NCBI GenBank assembly: GCA_002897775.1
Contig: BDTR01000020.1
Coordinates: 1 to 64,000, forward strand
Direction of reading: 5' to 3'
Source: a bacterium BMS3Bbin08
Lineage (GTDB): Bacteria > Nitrospirota > Thermodesulfovibrionia > UBA6902 > BMS3Bbin08
Length of the DNA stretch: 64,000 nt
Shown one piece after another: positions 33,699 to 42,176 of this stretch. The notes under the pieces were generated by a model that did no database searches, had not been told where the DNA came from, and was given only the letters and a program-made list of their open reading frames with translations. How positions within the stretch are numbered: position 1 is the stretch's first letter; every line of letters begins with the position of its first letter. The position numbers and the translations under genes were made by a program.

Positions 33699-35465
33699 TT
33701 AATCAAAGTCATCAAGTTTTTCAAGTGTGCCTCGTTTTGAACCATATCTGAACACTGTTATTCCTTTACATCCCCTGTCATACGCGAGCATAAACGCGTT
33801 GGCCACGTCGTCTCTTGTTGCCCTGTGCCTCAGATTGACTGTTTTTGAAACAGCATTGTCTGTGAATTCCTGGAACGCGGCCTGCATTCCTATATGGTCT
33901 TCAGGCGATATCTCGTATGCCGTCTTCTGCTTGAAAAAAAAAACGCTGGGTATTTCCTTAAAACTTCTGAGGCTTCCTTTTGCTCTTACTTTCTCAATGA
34001 GTGAAGGGCTGTAAAACCCTCTTTTTTTAGCGGTCTCAAGGAAATAAGGATGTATCTCATGAAGTTCTGTGTCAAGGACAAGCCTTTTATAGGCAATGGC
34101 AAAAATGGGTTCAATGCCGCCTGAACAATCGGCAAGTATTGATAATGATCCGGTGGGAGCGATAGTGGTTGTTGTAGCGTTCCTTAAGCCGCCCTTCGCG
34201 GCCATTTCCGGCGTATCATAAACAGAGCCTTTGAAATTCGGGAATGCCCCCCGCTGTTTTGCAAGCTCTGAAGATGCCTCTCTCGCGTTATCTCGTATAA
34301 AACCCATTAATTCGCGCGCGAGATCAAATGCCTTTGAAGAATTATATCTGATGCCGAGTTTAATAAGCATATCAGCCCACCCCATGACCCCGAGCCCGAT
34401 CTTTCTGTTCCCTTTATGCATTTTCTCTATTTCCGGAACCGGATATTTATTTACATCAATAGAATTATCCAGGAACCTGACAGCAAGCGATATAAGGGAT
34501 GTCAGGAGATCCCAATCAATCTCGTATTCTTTTGTCTGTGTTCTGTGCCTGCCTGTCCGGCAGGCAGGTTCTGTGCTCTGTGTTCTGGTTTTCACTGCCC
34601 TGGAAAGATTGATGGAGCCGAGCACGCATGCTTCAAAAGGCAGAAGGGGCTGCTCACCGCATGGGTTTGTGCTCTCGATGTCCCCGAGACGCGGGGTAGG
34701 GTTGTCCCTGTTGATCCTGTCGATAAACACAAGCCCGGGGTCCCCGGTCTCCCACGCGTTTTCAACTATTTCCCTGAAGACATACGAGGCCCGGAGATGA
34801 GTTGTTTCACCCATGCTTCTGGGGTTGATCAGGCTGTATTCTGAGCCTGTTTTTAATGCCTGCATGAACGCGTCTGTTACAGCAACAGAGATGTTGAAGT
34901 TTGCCAGTTCCTCCTCATGCCGCTTTATCCTGACAAATTCAAGGATGTCGGGGTGGTCCACCCTGAGTATTCCCATGTTAGCGCCCCTTCTGGCTCCTCC
35001 CTGTTTAATGACCTCGGTCGCGGTATTGTAGATCCTCATGAACGAGACAGGGCCGCTGGCTATACCGCCTGTTGATTTGACAATATCAGACCTGGGTCTT
35101 AGATGTGAGAAGGAAAAACCGGTGCCCCCTCCGCTTTGAAGTATAAGAGCGGCGTTCTTAAGAGAATCAAAGATGCTTTTCATTGAGTCGTCGACAGGAA
35201 GTACAAAACACGCGGCAAGCTGGCCTATGTCCTTGCCCGCGTTTATCAGGGCAGGGGTGTTCGGAAGAAAAAAAAGATCTGTCAGCGCGTCATAAAATTT
35301 TGTTTCCCACTCTTCAGCGTTTCCACCGTGTAGTGTTTCCGCGGAGGCGATGGTATGTGCTACCCGCTGGAACATTTCCTCAGGGGTCTCCCTGATATCC
35401 CCGTGTTCATCCCTGAGAAGGTAGCGTGCCTTCAGAACCTTGAGGGCATTGTCGCTGAGTTTCAT
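33699..35465 (-). CDS. nrdJ: Adenosylcobalamin-dependent ribonucleotide reductase (class II), with assembly artefact
   Basis: A 588-codon class II reductase. LQSGGGTGFSFSHLRP, GGARRGANMGIL, NPCGEQPLLPFEACVLGSIN and TTTTIAPTGSLSILADCSGG are the family blocks, and GCKGITVFRYGS lies near the end. Two insertions disturb it. Residues VFFFKQKTAYEI are encoded by an Illumina P7 adapter plus poly-A (33910-33943). About 20 residues between NLSRAVKT and YEIDWDLL come from a dispersed palindromic repeat (34540-34568). The usual C-terminal cysteine pair is not seen. No cobalamin riboswitch is visible in the short upstream gap. That gap (35466-35553) is filled by CATGAACTATGAGC repeats. Confidence 0.9.
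   Translation of the reverse strand: MKLSDNALKVLKARYLLRDEHGDIRETPEEMFQRVAHTIASAETLHGGNAEEWETKFYDALTDLFFLPNTPALINAGKDIGQLAACFVLPVDDSMKSIFDSLKNAALILQSGGGTGFSFSHLRPRSDIVKSTGGIASGPVSFMRIYNTATEVIKQGGARRGANMGILRVDHPDILEFVRIKRHEEELANFNISVAVTDAFMQALKTGSEYSLINPRSMGETTHLRASYVFREIVENAWETGDPGLVFIDRINRDNPTPRLGDIESTNPCGEQPLLPFEACVLGSINLSRAVKTRTQSTEPACRTGRHRTQTKEYEIDWDLLTSLISLAVRFLDNSIDVNKYPVPEIEKMHKGNRKIGLGVMGWADMLIKLGIRYNSSKAFDLARELMGFIRDNAREASSELAKQRGAFPNFKGSVYDTPEMAAKGGLRNATTTTIAPTGSLSILADCSGGIEPIFAIAYKRLVLDTELHEIHPYFLETAKKRGFYSPSLIEKVRAKGSLRSFKEIPSVFFFKQKTAYEISPEDHIGMQAAFQEFTDNAVSKTVNLRHRATRDDVANAFMLAYDRGCKGITVFRYGSKRGTLEKLDDFD
33910..33943. other. Illumina P7 adapter sequence with poly-A (assembly artefact)
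   Basis: Positions 33910-33933 read ATCTCGTATGCCGTCTTCTG then CTTG, the P7 adapter end, followed by ten A's (33934-33943). This is what an adapter read-through looks like. It encodes the well-known spurious peptide FFFKQKTAYEI in frame within nrdJ. The native bases around here cannot be trusted. Confidence 0.95.
34540..34568. repeat. Dispersed palindromic repeat inside nrdJ
   Basis: CCTGCCTG (34548-34555) and CAGGCAGG (34561-34568) flank TCCGG. The 25 bases at 34540-34564 are the exact reverse complement of 53253-53277 in nuoB. Both copies read the same way relative to their coding strand, and the unit is free of stops in all six frames. Flanking TTCTGTG/CTGTGTTCTG words extend the insertion. 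Confidence 0.9.
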
Positions 35466-35553
35466 ATTCCAATGAACCTCTCAGCTCATGGTTCGACAGG
35501 CTCACCATCGAGAATAGCTGATAGCAGTTACTATGAACCATGAACTATGAGCT

Positions 35554-36435
35554 TTATTTAACTATCTCCGTTCCTATGCCTTTTTCCGTGAATATTTCAA
35601 GGAGCAGGACGTGCGGGACACGTCCGTCAATGATATGCGTCTTTTTCACCCCGCCTTTAAGGGCTGTCTGGCAGGCCTCGACCTTTGGGATCATGCCGCC
35701 TGATATGATGTTTTTTGATATGTGAGATCTGATCTTTGTTTTACCGAGGGTTGATATCAGCTTTTTCTTTTTATCTACTATGCCTTTTGTGTCCGTAAGG
35801 AGAATGAGCTTTTCCGCGCTTAGTGCTGACGCGACCGCTCCGGCAACATAGTCAGCATTAATGTTCAGGGTTTCATTCTTCTTTCCGGCGCTTATAGGCG
35901 CGATCACAGGAATAAACCCGTCTTTTTCCACGGAATGGATAATTTGCGGGCGGACCTTCTCAACATCTCCCACAAGCCCCAGGTCTATAATCTCAGGCGT
36001 CCCGGCGGCAGCTGAACGCTTTCTCATAACCTTTCTCCTGGCCTTTAAAAGACCGCCGTCCTTTCCGCTCAATCCGATAGCGCGTCCTCCATGACTGTTT
36101 ATCAAAGAGACGATCTGTTTGTTTACCAGACCGCCAAGCACCATCTCCACAATATCGATGGTCTCACTGTCAGTAAAACGCTGGCCGCGCACAAAGGTCG
36201 GTTTTTTGCCCATTTTCTCCATTATCTTATTGATCTTGGGGCCTCCGCCATGAACGATGACCGGTTTTATGCCTATCAGGTTTAAAAGCACAATGTCCTG
36301 CGCAAAGGCGTCCTTGAGTTTTTCATCAACCATTGCCGCGCCGCCGTATTTGATCACAAAGGTCTTGCCGTAGAAATTCCTTATGTACGGCAGTGCCTCG
36401 ATCAGGACATTTGCTTTTTCAATAATTGCTTTCAT
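35554..36435 (-). CDS. argB: Acetylglutamate kinase
   Basis: A 293-residue amino-acid kinase phosphorylating N-acetylglutamate in arginine synthesis. FVIKYGGAAM at the N-terminus binds phosphate, VIVHGGGPKINK is the substrate loop, and NADYVAGAVASAL and LTDTKGIVD complete the fold. It lies 88 bases upstream of nrdJ on the same strand, separated by repeats. ATG 36435 begins MKAIIEKANVLIEALPYI, a typical family N-terminus. Confidence 0.95.
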   Translation of the reverse strand: MKAIIEKANVLIEALPYIRNFYGKTFVIKYGGAAMVDEKLKDAFAQDIVLLNLIGIKPVIVHGGGPKINKIMEKMGKKPTFVRGQRFTDSETIDIVEMVLGGLVNKQIVSLINSHGGRAIGLSGKDGGLLKARRKVMRKRSAAAGTPEIIDLGLVGDVEKVRPQIIHSVEKDGFIPVIAPISAGKKNETLNINADYVAGAVASALSAEKLILLTDTKGIVDKKKKLISTLGKTKIRSHISKNIISGGMIPKVEACQTALKGGVKKTHIIDGRVPHVLLLEIFTEKGIGTEIVK

Positions 36436-36766
36436 AACAATAAATTATACTTTATCTTCAGGATTTATTCACGCGGCTAAAAAAACTAAATTTAATTGAT
36501 TATAGGTGATTATGCGGATTGCCATTCGCTTGAGCTCTGCGCAAAGCGCCTCACAACAAGCGGTTACAACAGACGAGTCCGTCAGCAAACAAGTTTGTTT
36601 ACGGTCTTGCTGATGATCCGCAGCATTATCTGACAAAAAAACTAAAAAAATGTAATAATTAATCTATACGCGAGTCTTAAAAAATCTTTTTAAATAAAAA
36701 TGGAACGGGCAGAAGATCTGAACCCGGAGATAATTTCATTTAAATCTAAACATGGAGGAGTTAAAA
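36436..36766. other. Gene-free stretch with possible RNA structure
   Basis: This 331-base region carries no convincing ORF. Complementary segments TGCGGAT (36513-36519) and ATCCGCA (36616-36622) could close a structure that contains CAGCAA/TTGCTG and an AAACAA-GT-TTGTTT palindrome (36588-36601). The ends hold A-rich sequence and the ribosome site of the SWIB gene. Whether this is a structured RNA is unknown. Confidence 0.35.
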
Positions 36767-37099
36767 ATGGCAGAAGCAAAAGGATTGAGTAAACCGGTAA
36801 AGCTGAAAAAAGAGCTGGCAGAGTTTCTGGGAGCAACAGAACTTCCCAGGACAGAGATCACCAAAAAATTATGGGACTATATTAAAGCGAATAAACTTCA
36901 GACAAAGACTGAAAATGGAAAGCCTGAGAACGCGGGCAAGTTCATTGTGGCTGATGCTAAATTGCTCCAGATCTTCAAAAACACAAACTCCAAAAGCAAA
37001 TCAGGCAAGGTCACTGACCTTACAAATCTGAAAGAAGGCCAGACGATCAATATGATGCAGATGGCTGCTGTTGTCGGCGCGAACATAGAATCAACTTAA
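36767..37099 (+). CDS. SWIB/MDM2 domain protein
   Basis: A 110-residue protein that is almost entirely a SWIB domain: LKKELAEFLGATELPRTEIT, KKLWDYIKANKLQ, the AGKFIVADAKLLQIF segment. SWIB domains occur in eukaryotic chromatin remodellers and in small stand-alone bacterial proteins, best known in chlamydiae, where a DNA-associated role is suspected. ATG 36767 is used because GGAGGAG (36754-36760) is 6 bases upstream; an earlier ATG at 36752 overlaps that site. It is monocistronic. Confidence 0.9.
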   Translation: MAEAKGLSKPVKLKKELAEFLGATELPRTEITKKLWDYIKANKLQTKTENGKPENAGKFIVADAKLLQIFKNTNSKSKSGKVTDLTNLKEGQTINMMQMAAVVGANIEST

Positions 37100-37492
37100 A
37101 GTGTTGAGCTGGAAATCAGGACCAGGTTCCCGCGATACCATGGGACAGGCAGGCACTACAGGGCGGATAAACTTGTCGAAGCGACTCTCAGCGAAGTCAT
37201 AGCGATCCTTTGGTCGAGCCTGCATACCTGAGGCATGTAAACCTGCCGGTAGGCAGTTCGACTAAACTCCGACCCGCTTTGGGACTCGCATCGAGAATCT
37301 TAACATTTCAGTCGTTTGTAAATCTCAACTTATTGATTACAAATGAAACTCTTCACCTGGTTATCGAGTTGCGACCTCGATAATTGGTTGTCATTTCAAT
37401 CGCTTGTTAACCGCCTGTTTTTATTGCCATAGCCAGTTCAATTTGGTATAACAAAGAAAACTCTATAATCACTTGTTAGACCAGGATAAGGC
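37100..37492. repeat. Repeat-rich gap before the exonuclease gene
   Basis: No gene is seen in these 393 bases. They hold pieces of dispersed repeats: GGACAGGCAGGCAC (37143-37156) and CCTGCCGGTAGGCAG (37242-37256), both related to the nrdJ/nuoB palindrome, and a perfect hairpin TTATCGAG (37361-37368)/CTCGATAA (37376-37383). Paired CATTTCAGTCGTTTGTAAA and CATTTCAATCGCTTGTTAA words also occur. Confidence 0.55.
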
Positions 37493-38209
37493 ATGAAGTT
37501 GCTGAGCTTTGACATAGAGATATCGGATGTCTTCGAGCTCGGGAGGCACGAGGACATGGAGAAGTATGCGCCGTTTCATATTTCGGTGGGGGCGACGGCG
37601 ATACACAACGGTGAGGAGCGGGTGTGGTATTCGAACGATAAGGAGGGACGTCCCGCGTTGAACCTGACGCTGGAACGTGCTCATGATTTACTTGAGTATC
37701 TCGGTGAGATGCAACAAAAAGGGTTCGTGGTGTGCGCGTGGAATGGTTTGGGTTTTGACCTGAAATGGATCGGCCATCAAGCCAATGACATGGCCCTCGC
37801 CGCACGTATCGCTCTTAAGAGCTATGACCCCATGTTCCAGTTTTTCAACCAGGCCGGTTTCCCCGTCGGGCTGGGAAAAGTGGCAGAAGGTATGGGCATT
37901 CAGCAAGAGAAACTCATGGACGGCGCGGACGCGCCAAAGCAATGGCGTGCGGGAAATCATAAGGAGGTAATGGACTACTGCCTCGGTGATTGCCAGATGA
38001 CCAACCTCATCGTTCGTGCCATACAAGAGTCTCGTGAAGTCAGATGGGTGACTGCCAGTGGACGTGTGCGCACAGAGCCAATGCCCCAACTTAAACCTGT
38101 GCAGCAGGTAGTCAACGAACCGGTAGCCGACCAATCCTGGATGGATACCCCAATCCCCAAGACAAAGTTCTACAAATGGCTTCAGGAAGCTGCAGGGACG
38201 AAAACATGA
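37493..38209 (+). CDS. Predicted 3'-5' exonuclease (RNase H-like, PolB exonuclease type)
   Basis: A 238-residue protein. DEDD-type motifs are visible: D7 and E9 in SFDIEIS, D89 in CAWNGLGFDLKWI, and Y162/D166 in DYCLGDCQMT, consistent with a DEDDy exonuclease related to family B polymerase proofreading domains. The last 65 residues are low-conservation. The codon usage (many CGT/GCG, CTCG) and base pattern differ from neighbours, and it lies in a repeat-rich stretch, so acquisition by transfer is plausible. ATG 37493 follows AGGATAAGG. Confidence 0.75.
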   Translation: MKLLSFDIEISDVFELGRHEDMEKYAPFHISVGATAIHNGEERVWYSNDKEGRPALNLTLERAHDLLEYLGEMQQKGFVVCAWNGLGFDLKWIGHQANDMALAARIALKSYDPMFQFFNQAGFPVGLGKVAEGMGIQQEKLMDGADAPKQWRAGNHKEVMDYCLGDCQMTNLIVRAIQESREVRWVTASGRVRTEPMPQLKPVQQVVNEPVADQSWMDTPIPKTKFYKWLQEAAGTKT

Positions 38210-38296
38210 GTGACGAGCTAACATTATTCTCCTCCTGGTATAAGTAGAGAAAACCATGTATATGTTTCTCAGACCGCTATAATAAAGGGAAGGAAG

Positions 38297-38665
38297 ATGA
38301 TATCGTTTGAAATTATAAAAGAAGATGGAATAGTTGTCATTGAGCCGTCCGGAACTCTAGAACAGGCTGATTTTGAGCGGCTTACCAAAGAAATAGACGC
38401 ATACATAAATGAAAAAGGCTTTGTTAACGGAATAATAATACACACTAGGAACTTTCCTGGATGGGAGAGTTTCGGGGCATTCACACATCATATGAAATTC
38501 ATAAAAGATCATCATAGGAAGATCAAAAAAGTAGCGGCAGTGACCGGTTCAACATTCATGTCAATCGCCCCGAAGATAGCTAATCACTTTGTATCTGCTG
38601 AAGTGAAGCATTTTGACTATGCTGACATGGATGCCGCCAAGAAATGGGTAAAGGAAGCAGTCTAA
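38297..38665 (+). CDS. STAS/SpoIIAA-like protein
   Basis: A 122-residue protein of the SpoIIAA-like/UspA-associated STAS group: IVVIEPSGTLEQADFERLTK, the NGIIIHTRNFPGWESFGAF strand-loop, and the KKVAAVTGS strand. The typical phosphorylatable serine context is not evident. Members often have membrane-lipid or regulatory roles, but the function is not known. GGGAAGGAAG directly precedes ATG 38297. Confidence 0.82.
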   Translation: MISFEIIKEDGIVVIEPSGTLEQADFERLTKEIDAYINEKGFVNGIIIHTRNFPGWESFGAFTHHMKFIKDHHRKIKKVAAVTGSTFMSIAPKIANHFVSAEVKHFDYADMDAAKKWVKEAV

Positions 38666-38944
38666 CCAATCGTTTGGACCTGGGCGGGAAATGTATTTCT
38701 TATGATTCTCATCGGTGTTGTTTTTATGGCATTGCCCTTTTTCATAAGATACTGAACCGATGAGTACATAACCAGAAAAGAAAATGGGAAGTTCAGGTCT
38801 TACATCCTATGGATCAATACGCTAACCAATAAATCCAGCCCTCACCGCTTCGTTTTGCCGCGCAAAAGCAAAGCAAAAAGGTGGGGCTTACTTTTTCGTA
38901 ACGCAGGAAACAGGCAGGAACAGCGTCTGCCTGACATTAAACAG
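38666..38944 (+). other. Gap with a possible membrane-protein relict
   Basis: No intact gene. In the frame of 38668 the sequence reads PIVWTWAGNVFLMILIGV then VFMALPFFIRY, a convincing membrane helix, then a stop and, in the same frame, TDEYITRKENGKFRSYILW. There is no start codon ahead. It may be a decayed gene. The remainder (38830-38944) holds GCAAAGCAAAAAG and CAGGCAGGAACAG words. Confidence 0.3.
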
Positions 38945-39736
38945 CTAACTTTTCTTCGCCATCAGCTGATCTATTTTCGTGCCGATATCATCAGCCTTCA
39001 TTAGGGCAGTTCCTACAAGTACGGCGTCCGCTCCGGCTGATCCGATCGCTTCAACGTCAGCCCTGTTATCTATTCCGCTTTCACTTACTATTACTTTATT
39101 ATCAGGAATGTCCTTAAGAAGATCAAAGGTTGTGTTTAAGCTCGTCTTTAGTGTGTTCAGGTCCCTGTTATTTATGCCGATCAGATCCGCCCCCGAGCGC
39201 AAAGCTGTATCAAGCTCTTTCAGGTTATGGACCTCCACAAGACAATCAAGGGAGAGTTCTTTCGCAAGGCCCTGCAGATCGGATAATTGAGATTTATCAA
39301 GACCAGCAACTATCAGCAGGACAGCGTCAGCGCCGTAAACCCTTGACTCATAGACCTGATAATCATCAATGATAAAATCTTTTCTCAGGAGAGGCCTTTT
39401 TGTCAGTCCCCTCACTTCATCAAGGTAATCAAGGCTGCCTTCAAAATAACGCTTATCCGTAAGAACTGATATAGCGGCAGCTTCTTTTTTATCGTAAATG
39501 GATATGATCTCAGGGACGCTGAAATTCGTCCTTATTACACCCTCTGAGGGAGACGCCTTTTTGAGTTCAGTTATGAGTTTTATCGGCTCATCCGCTTTTC
39601 TTGTGACAGATGCTTTGAACGGCCTTGTTGCCACAATATCCTTTACCCGGGTTTTTAAGTCAGGCAGAGGCATGAGGTTTTTTCTCTTTTCCACCTCTTC
39701 ACGCTTGTGCCGCAATATTTCTTTAAGAACGCTCAT
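38945..39736 (-). CDS. trpC: Indole-3-glycerol phosphate synthase
   Basis: A 263-residue TIM barrel catalysing ring closure in tryptophan synthesis. ELKKASPSEGVIR carries the catalytic lysine. LRKDFIIDDYQVYES, LVEVHNLKELD, IGINNRDLNTLK and VSESGI are the remaining conserved blocks. It stands apart from other trp genes in this window and follows the pentose phosphate cluster on the same strand. Confidence 0.96.
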   Translation of the reverse strand: MSVLKEILRHKREEVEKRKNLMPLPDLKTRVKDIVATRPFKASVTRKADEPIKLITELKKASPSEGVIRTNFSVPEIISIYDKKEAAAISVLTDKRYFEGSLDYLDEVRGLTKRPLLRKDFIIDDYQVYESRVYGADAVLLIVAGLDKSQLSDLQGLAKELSLDCLVEVHNLKELDTALRSGADLIGINNRDLNTLKTSLNTTFDLLKDIPDNKVIVSESGIDNRADVEAIGSAGADAVLVGTALMKADDIGTKIDQLMAKKS

Positions 39737-39801
39737 TTAGCAGATTCTAAATAAAGGCACGGTTTTTTTCAAGCCGGGCAACACTAAATATTCTTTTACT
39801 C

Positions 39802-40560
39802 TTACTGCTTGCCGTGCGCATGAGACAGAAGCGAGCCTGCGCCTTCGTCAAGCAAAAAGAACAGCTTGCCCCTGGCTGGTTTAACACGGCTGGCCGGCAG
39901 TTGACTGCTTTCTTCTTCGATCACTTCTTTTAATATACCGGCTTTGCCTTCACCGCCAACCATAAAAATAACGTTTTCCGCATTGTTAATTACGGGGAAG
40001 GTAAGAGTTATTCTGTCCTTTTTGGCCGCATCAGAAGGCGTAACTGCTACTGCAAGACGCCGAGTCTCGTCAAGGGCCGCTGTTTCGGGGAAAAGAGAGG
40101 CTGTGTGGCCGTCCTCTCCTATACCCAGGAACATGAGGTCGAATTTCGGAAATTCGTCCTGAGACAAATCAAAATAAGAGATCAGATCGCCTTCATATTT
40201 TGACGCGGATGTTTGCGAAGAGCTCACAGCTGTTGAGACAGGATGGATATTTTCTGTTGGGACCTGCACGCCTTTTACCAGCGTCCGGAAGATCATCCTG
40301 TAATTGCTCTTGTCATCATCATACGGGACAAAACGCTCGTCAACCAGAAAGATATGGGTTTTGTCCCAGGGCATGGGACCTTTAAACCCGGCCAGCTGTT
40401 TATAGAAAGTTACAGGTGTTTTCCCGCCTGAAAGCGCGACATTGAACCGGCCCCGGTCTTTTATCGCCTCGCCAGAGACTATCTGCCATTTCTTAATCGC
40501 AAAACCTGCCATTTCAGCCAGGTCTTTGAAAATATGGACTTCCAGGTTCTCAATGGTCAT
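39802..40560 (-). CDS. pgl: 6-phosphogluconolactonase
   Basis: A 252-residue DevB/SOL-type lactonase hydrolysing 6-phosphogluconolactone, the second oxidative step. NVALSGGKTPVTFYKQLAG is the phosphate-binding region; IFLVDERFVPYDDDKSNY and FLGIGEDGHTASLFP hold the catalytic residues. It starts 19 bases after the zwf stop, so the two are co-expressed. It is the last gene of the pentose phosphate cluster. Confidence 0.95.
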   Translation of the reverse strand: MTIENLEVHIFKDLAEMAGFAIKKWQIVSGEAIKDRGRFNVALSGGKTPVTFYKQLAGFKGPMPWDKTHIFLVDERFVPYDDDKSNYRMIFRTLVKGVQVPTENIHPVSTAVSSSQTSASKYEGDLISYFDLSQDEFPKFDLMFLGIGEDGHTASLFPETAALDETRRLAVAVTPSDAAKKDRITLTFPVINNAENVIFMVGGEGKAGILKEVIEEESSQLPASRVKPARGKLFFLLDEGAGSLLSHAHGKQ

Positions 40561-40579
40561 GAAACAGCACCCGGGACCA

Positions 40580-42139
40580 TCACCATGTCCGCCACTGGCG
40601 GCCGTCCCGCCCTATTATGTCATCAGCTTCTTTGGGGCCCCATGTGCCCGCGGGATAGTTGGGAAAATGGAGTGCGGGGGTATTCTCCCATCTGCTGATT
40701 ATGGGGTCAACTACTGACCACATTGCCTCAATGCCGTCCTGTCTTGCAAAAAGTGTCCGATCCCCTTTCATGCAGTCAAGCAGAAGTCTTTCATAGGGCA
40801 GGGCAAAATGCGTATTGCCCGGCATGTCTTCTTCATAGCTAAAATTCATGTTGACAGGATAAAGCTGGTTCCCGACGCCCGGATGCTTAACGCCAATGTG
40901 CAGGGAGATCTTTTCACGAGGCTGAATGCCGAGTACCAGCAGGTTAGGCTCCCTGATCCCGCATGTTGAACTGAACAGTTTTAAAGGGGGTTGCCTGAAA
41001 TGAATGCTGATCTCAGTGACACGCTTCGCGAGACGTTTGCCTGTTCTCAAATAAAAAGGAACCCCGGCCCACCGCCAGTTGTCTATAAAAAGTTTGGCCG
41101 CGAAAAAGGTGGGCGTAATGGAACCTGAAGGTATATCTTTTTCTTCCCGAAAGCCCGGAACTTCCCTGTTGTTTATGGTTCCGTTACCGTACTGGCCGCG
41201 GACAGTGAAACTGTCGATGTATTCGGCGTCCATCGGGCGGATCGTATCGTAGACCTTAACTTTTTCATTGCGGATAAAGTCTGCCTCAAATCCGATCGGA
41301 GGCTCCATAGCGACCAGCGCCAGGAGCTGAAGCATATGGTTCTGCACTATGTCCCTGACCACTCCGGCTTTTTCATAGAACCGCCCTCTGTTTTCTATGC
41401 CGAGACTTTCAGCGACGGTTATCTGGACATGGTCTATATATCTACGGTTCCAGAGGGGTTCGAAAATGCTGTTGGCAAAGCGGAAAAACAGAATGTTCTG
41501 AACGGTTTCCTTGCCAAGATAATGATCGATCCTGTAAACACGGTCATCCTCAAAGACCTTTGCGATCATCCTGTTCAGTTCGGTAGCAGACGACCTGTCC
41601 CGTCCAAAAGGTTTTTCCACGATCACCCGGGTATTGTACTTTTCTCTGCAGGTATCGCAGGAAGATAAATTATTGAATATGTCCCGCAGATGCGCGGGAG
41701 GAACCGCCATATAGTAAATGACGTCCAGTGGGCCTTTTTTTACGGACTTCGATATTTTTTCAAGGTGACCGGAGAGGATCTTGTAACTGTTCTCATCGTC
41801 AAACTTTCCTGATATATAATGCAAATGACGGCTGAATCTTTCCCAGCACTTTATGTCGAACTGACCGTCGCCGAATTCCTGGACGGCCTTTTTTATCAGC
41901 TCACGATATTCCTCGTCAGTGCGTTCGCTGGATGCGAACCCGATAACTGAGTATTCTTCCGGCAGGGAATCTTCCTTGCACAGGTGATAAAGCGTGGGCA
42001 GCAGTTTTCTTTTGCTGAGATCTCCGGACCCGCCGAATATCACCATTGTAAAGGGTTGCATGGACACTCTTTCGGGTGAGATATCGCAGAACTCCGGCAG
42101 ACTGCCTGACGAAGCATGGATAAGCGGTTTACCGGGCAA
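40580..42139 (-). CDS. zwf: Glucose-6-phosphate 1-dehydrogenase
   Basis: A 519-residue enzyme oxidising glucose-6-phosphate with NAD(P). The dinucleotide motif FGGSGDLSKRKLLP begins near residue 34. The active-site RIDHYLGKETVQN contains the substrate lysine and histidine, and VEKPFGRD is conserved. The TTG start at 42139 is favoured by AAAGGAGG nine bases upstream; an ATG at 42061 would remove 26 poorly conserved residues. It follows the transaldolase gene by 37 bases. Confidence 0.96.
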   Translation of the reverse strand: MPGKPLIHASSGSLPEFCDISPERVSMQPFTMVIFGGSGDLSKRKLLPTLYHLCKEDSLPEEYSVIGFASSERTDEEYRELIKKAVQEFGDGQFDIKCWERFSRHLHYISGKFDDENSYKILSGHLEKISKSVKKGPLDVIYYMAVPPAHLRDIFNNLSSCDTCREKYNTRVIVEKPFGRDRSSATELNRMIAKVFEDDRVYRIDHYLGKETVQNILFFRFANSIFEPLWNRRYIDHVQITVAESLGIENRGRFYEKAGVVRDIVQNHMLQLLALVAMEPPIGFEADFIRNEKVKVYDTIRPMDAEYIDSFTVRGQYGNGTINNREVPGFREEKDIPSGSITPTFFAAKLFIDNWRWAGVPFYLRTGKRLAKRVTEISIHFRQPPLKLFSSTCGIREPNLLVLGIQPREKISLHIGVKHPGVGNQLYPVNMNFSYEEDMPGNTHFALPYERLLLDCMKGDRTLFARQDGIEAMWSVVDPIISRWENTPALHFPNYPAGTWGPKEADDIIGRDGRQWRTW

Positions 42140-42176
42140 TATACCAGACCTCCTTTAAGGATCGATATCCAGGGAT

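Noticed and set aside
33910-33945. Conserved-looking peptide FFFKQKTAYEI as a reductase motif
   Set aside because: It is the translation of an Illumina P7 adapter and poly-A, not a biological motif.
35466-35553. Cobalamin riboswitch upstream of nrdJ
   Set aside because: The 88-base gap is made of CATGAACTATGAGC words and is too short for the riboswitch core.
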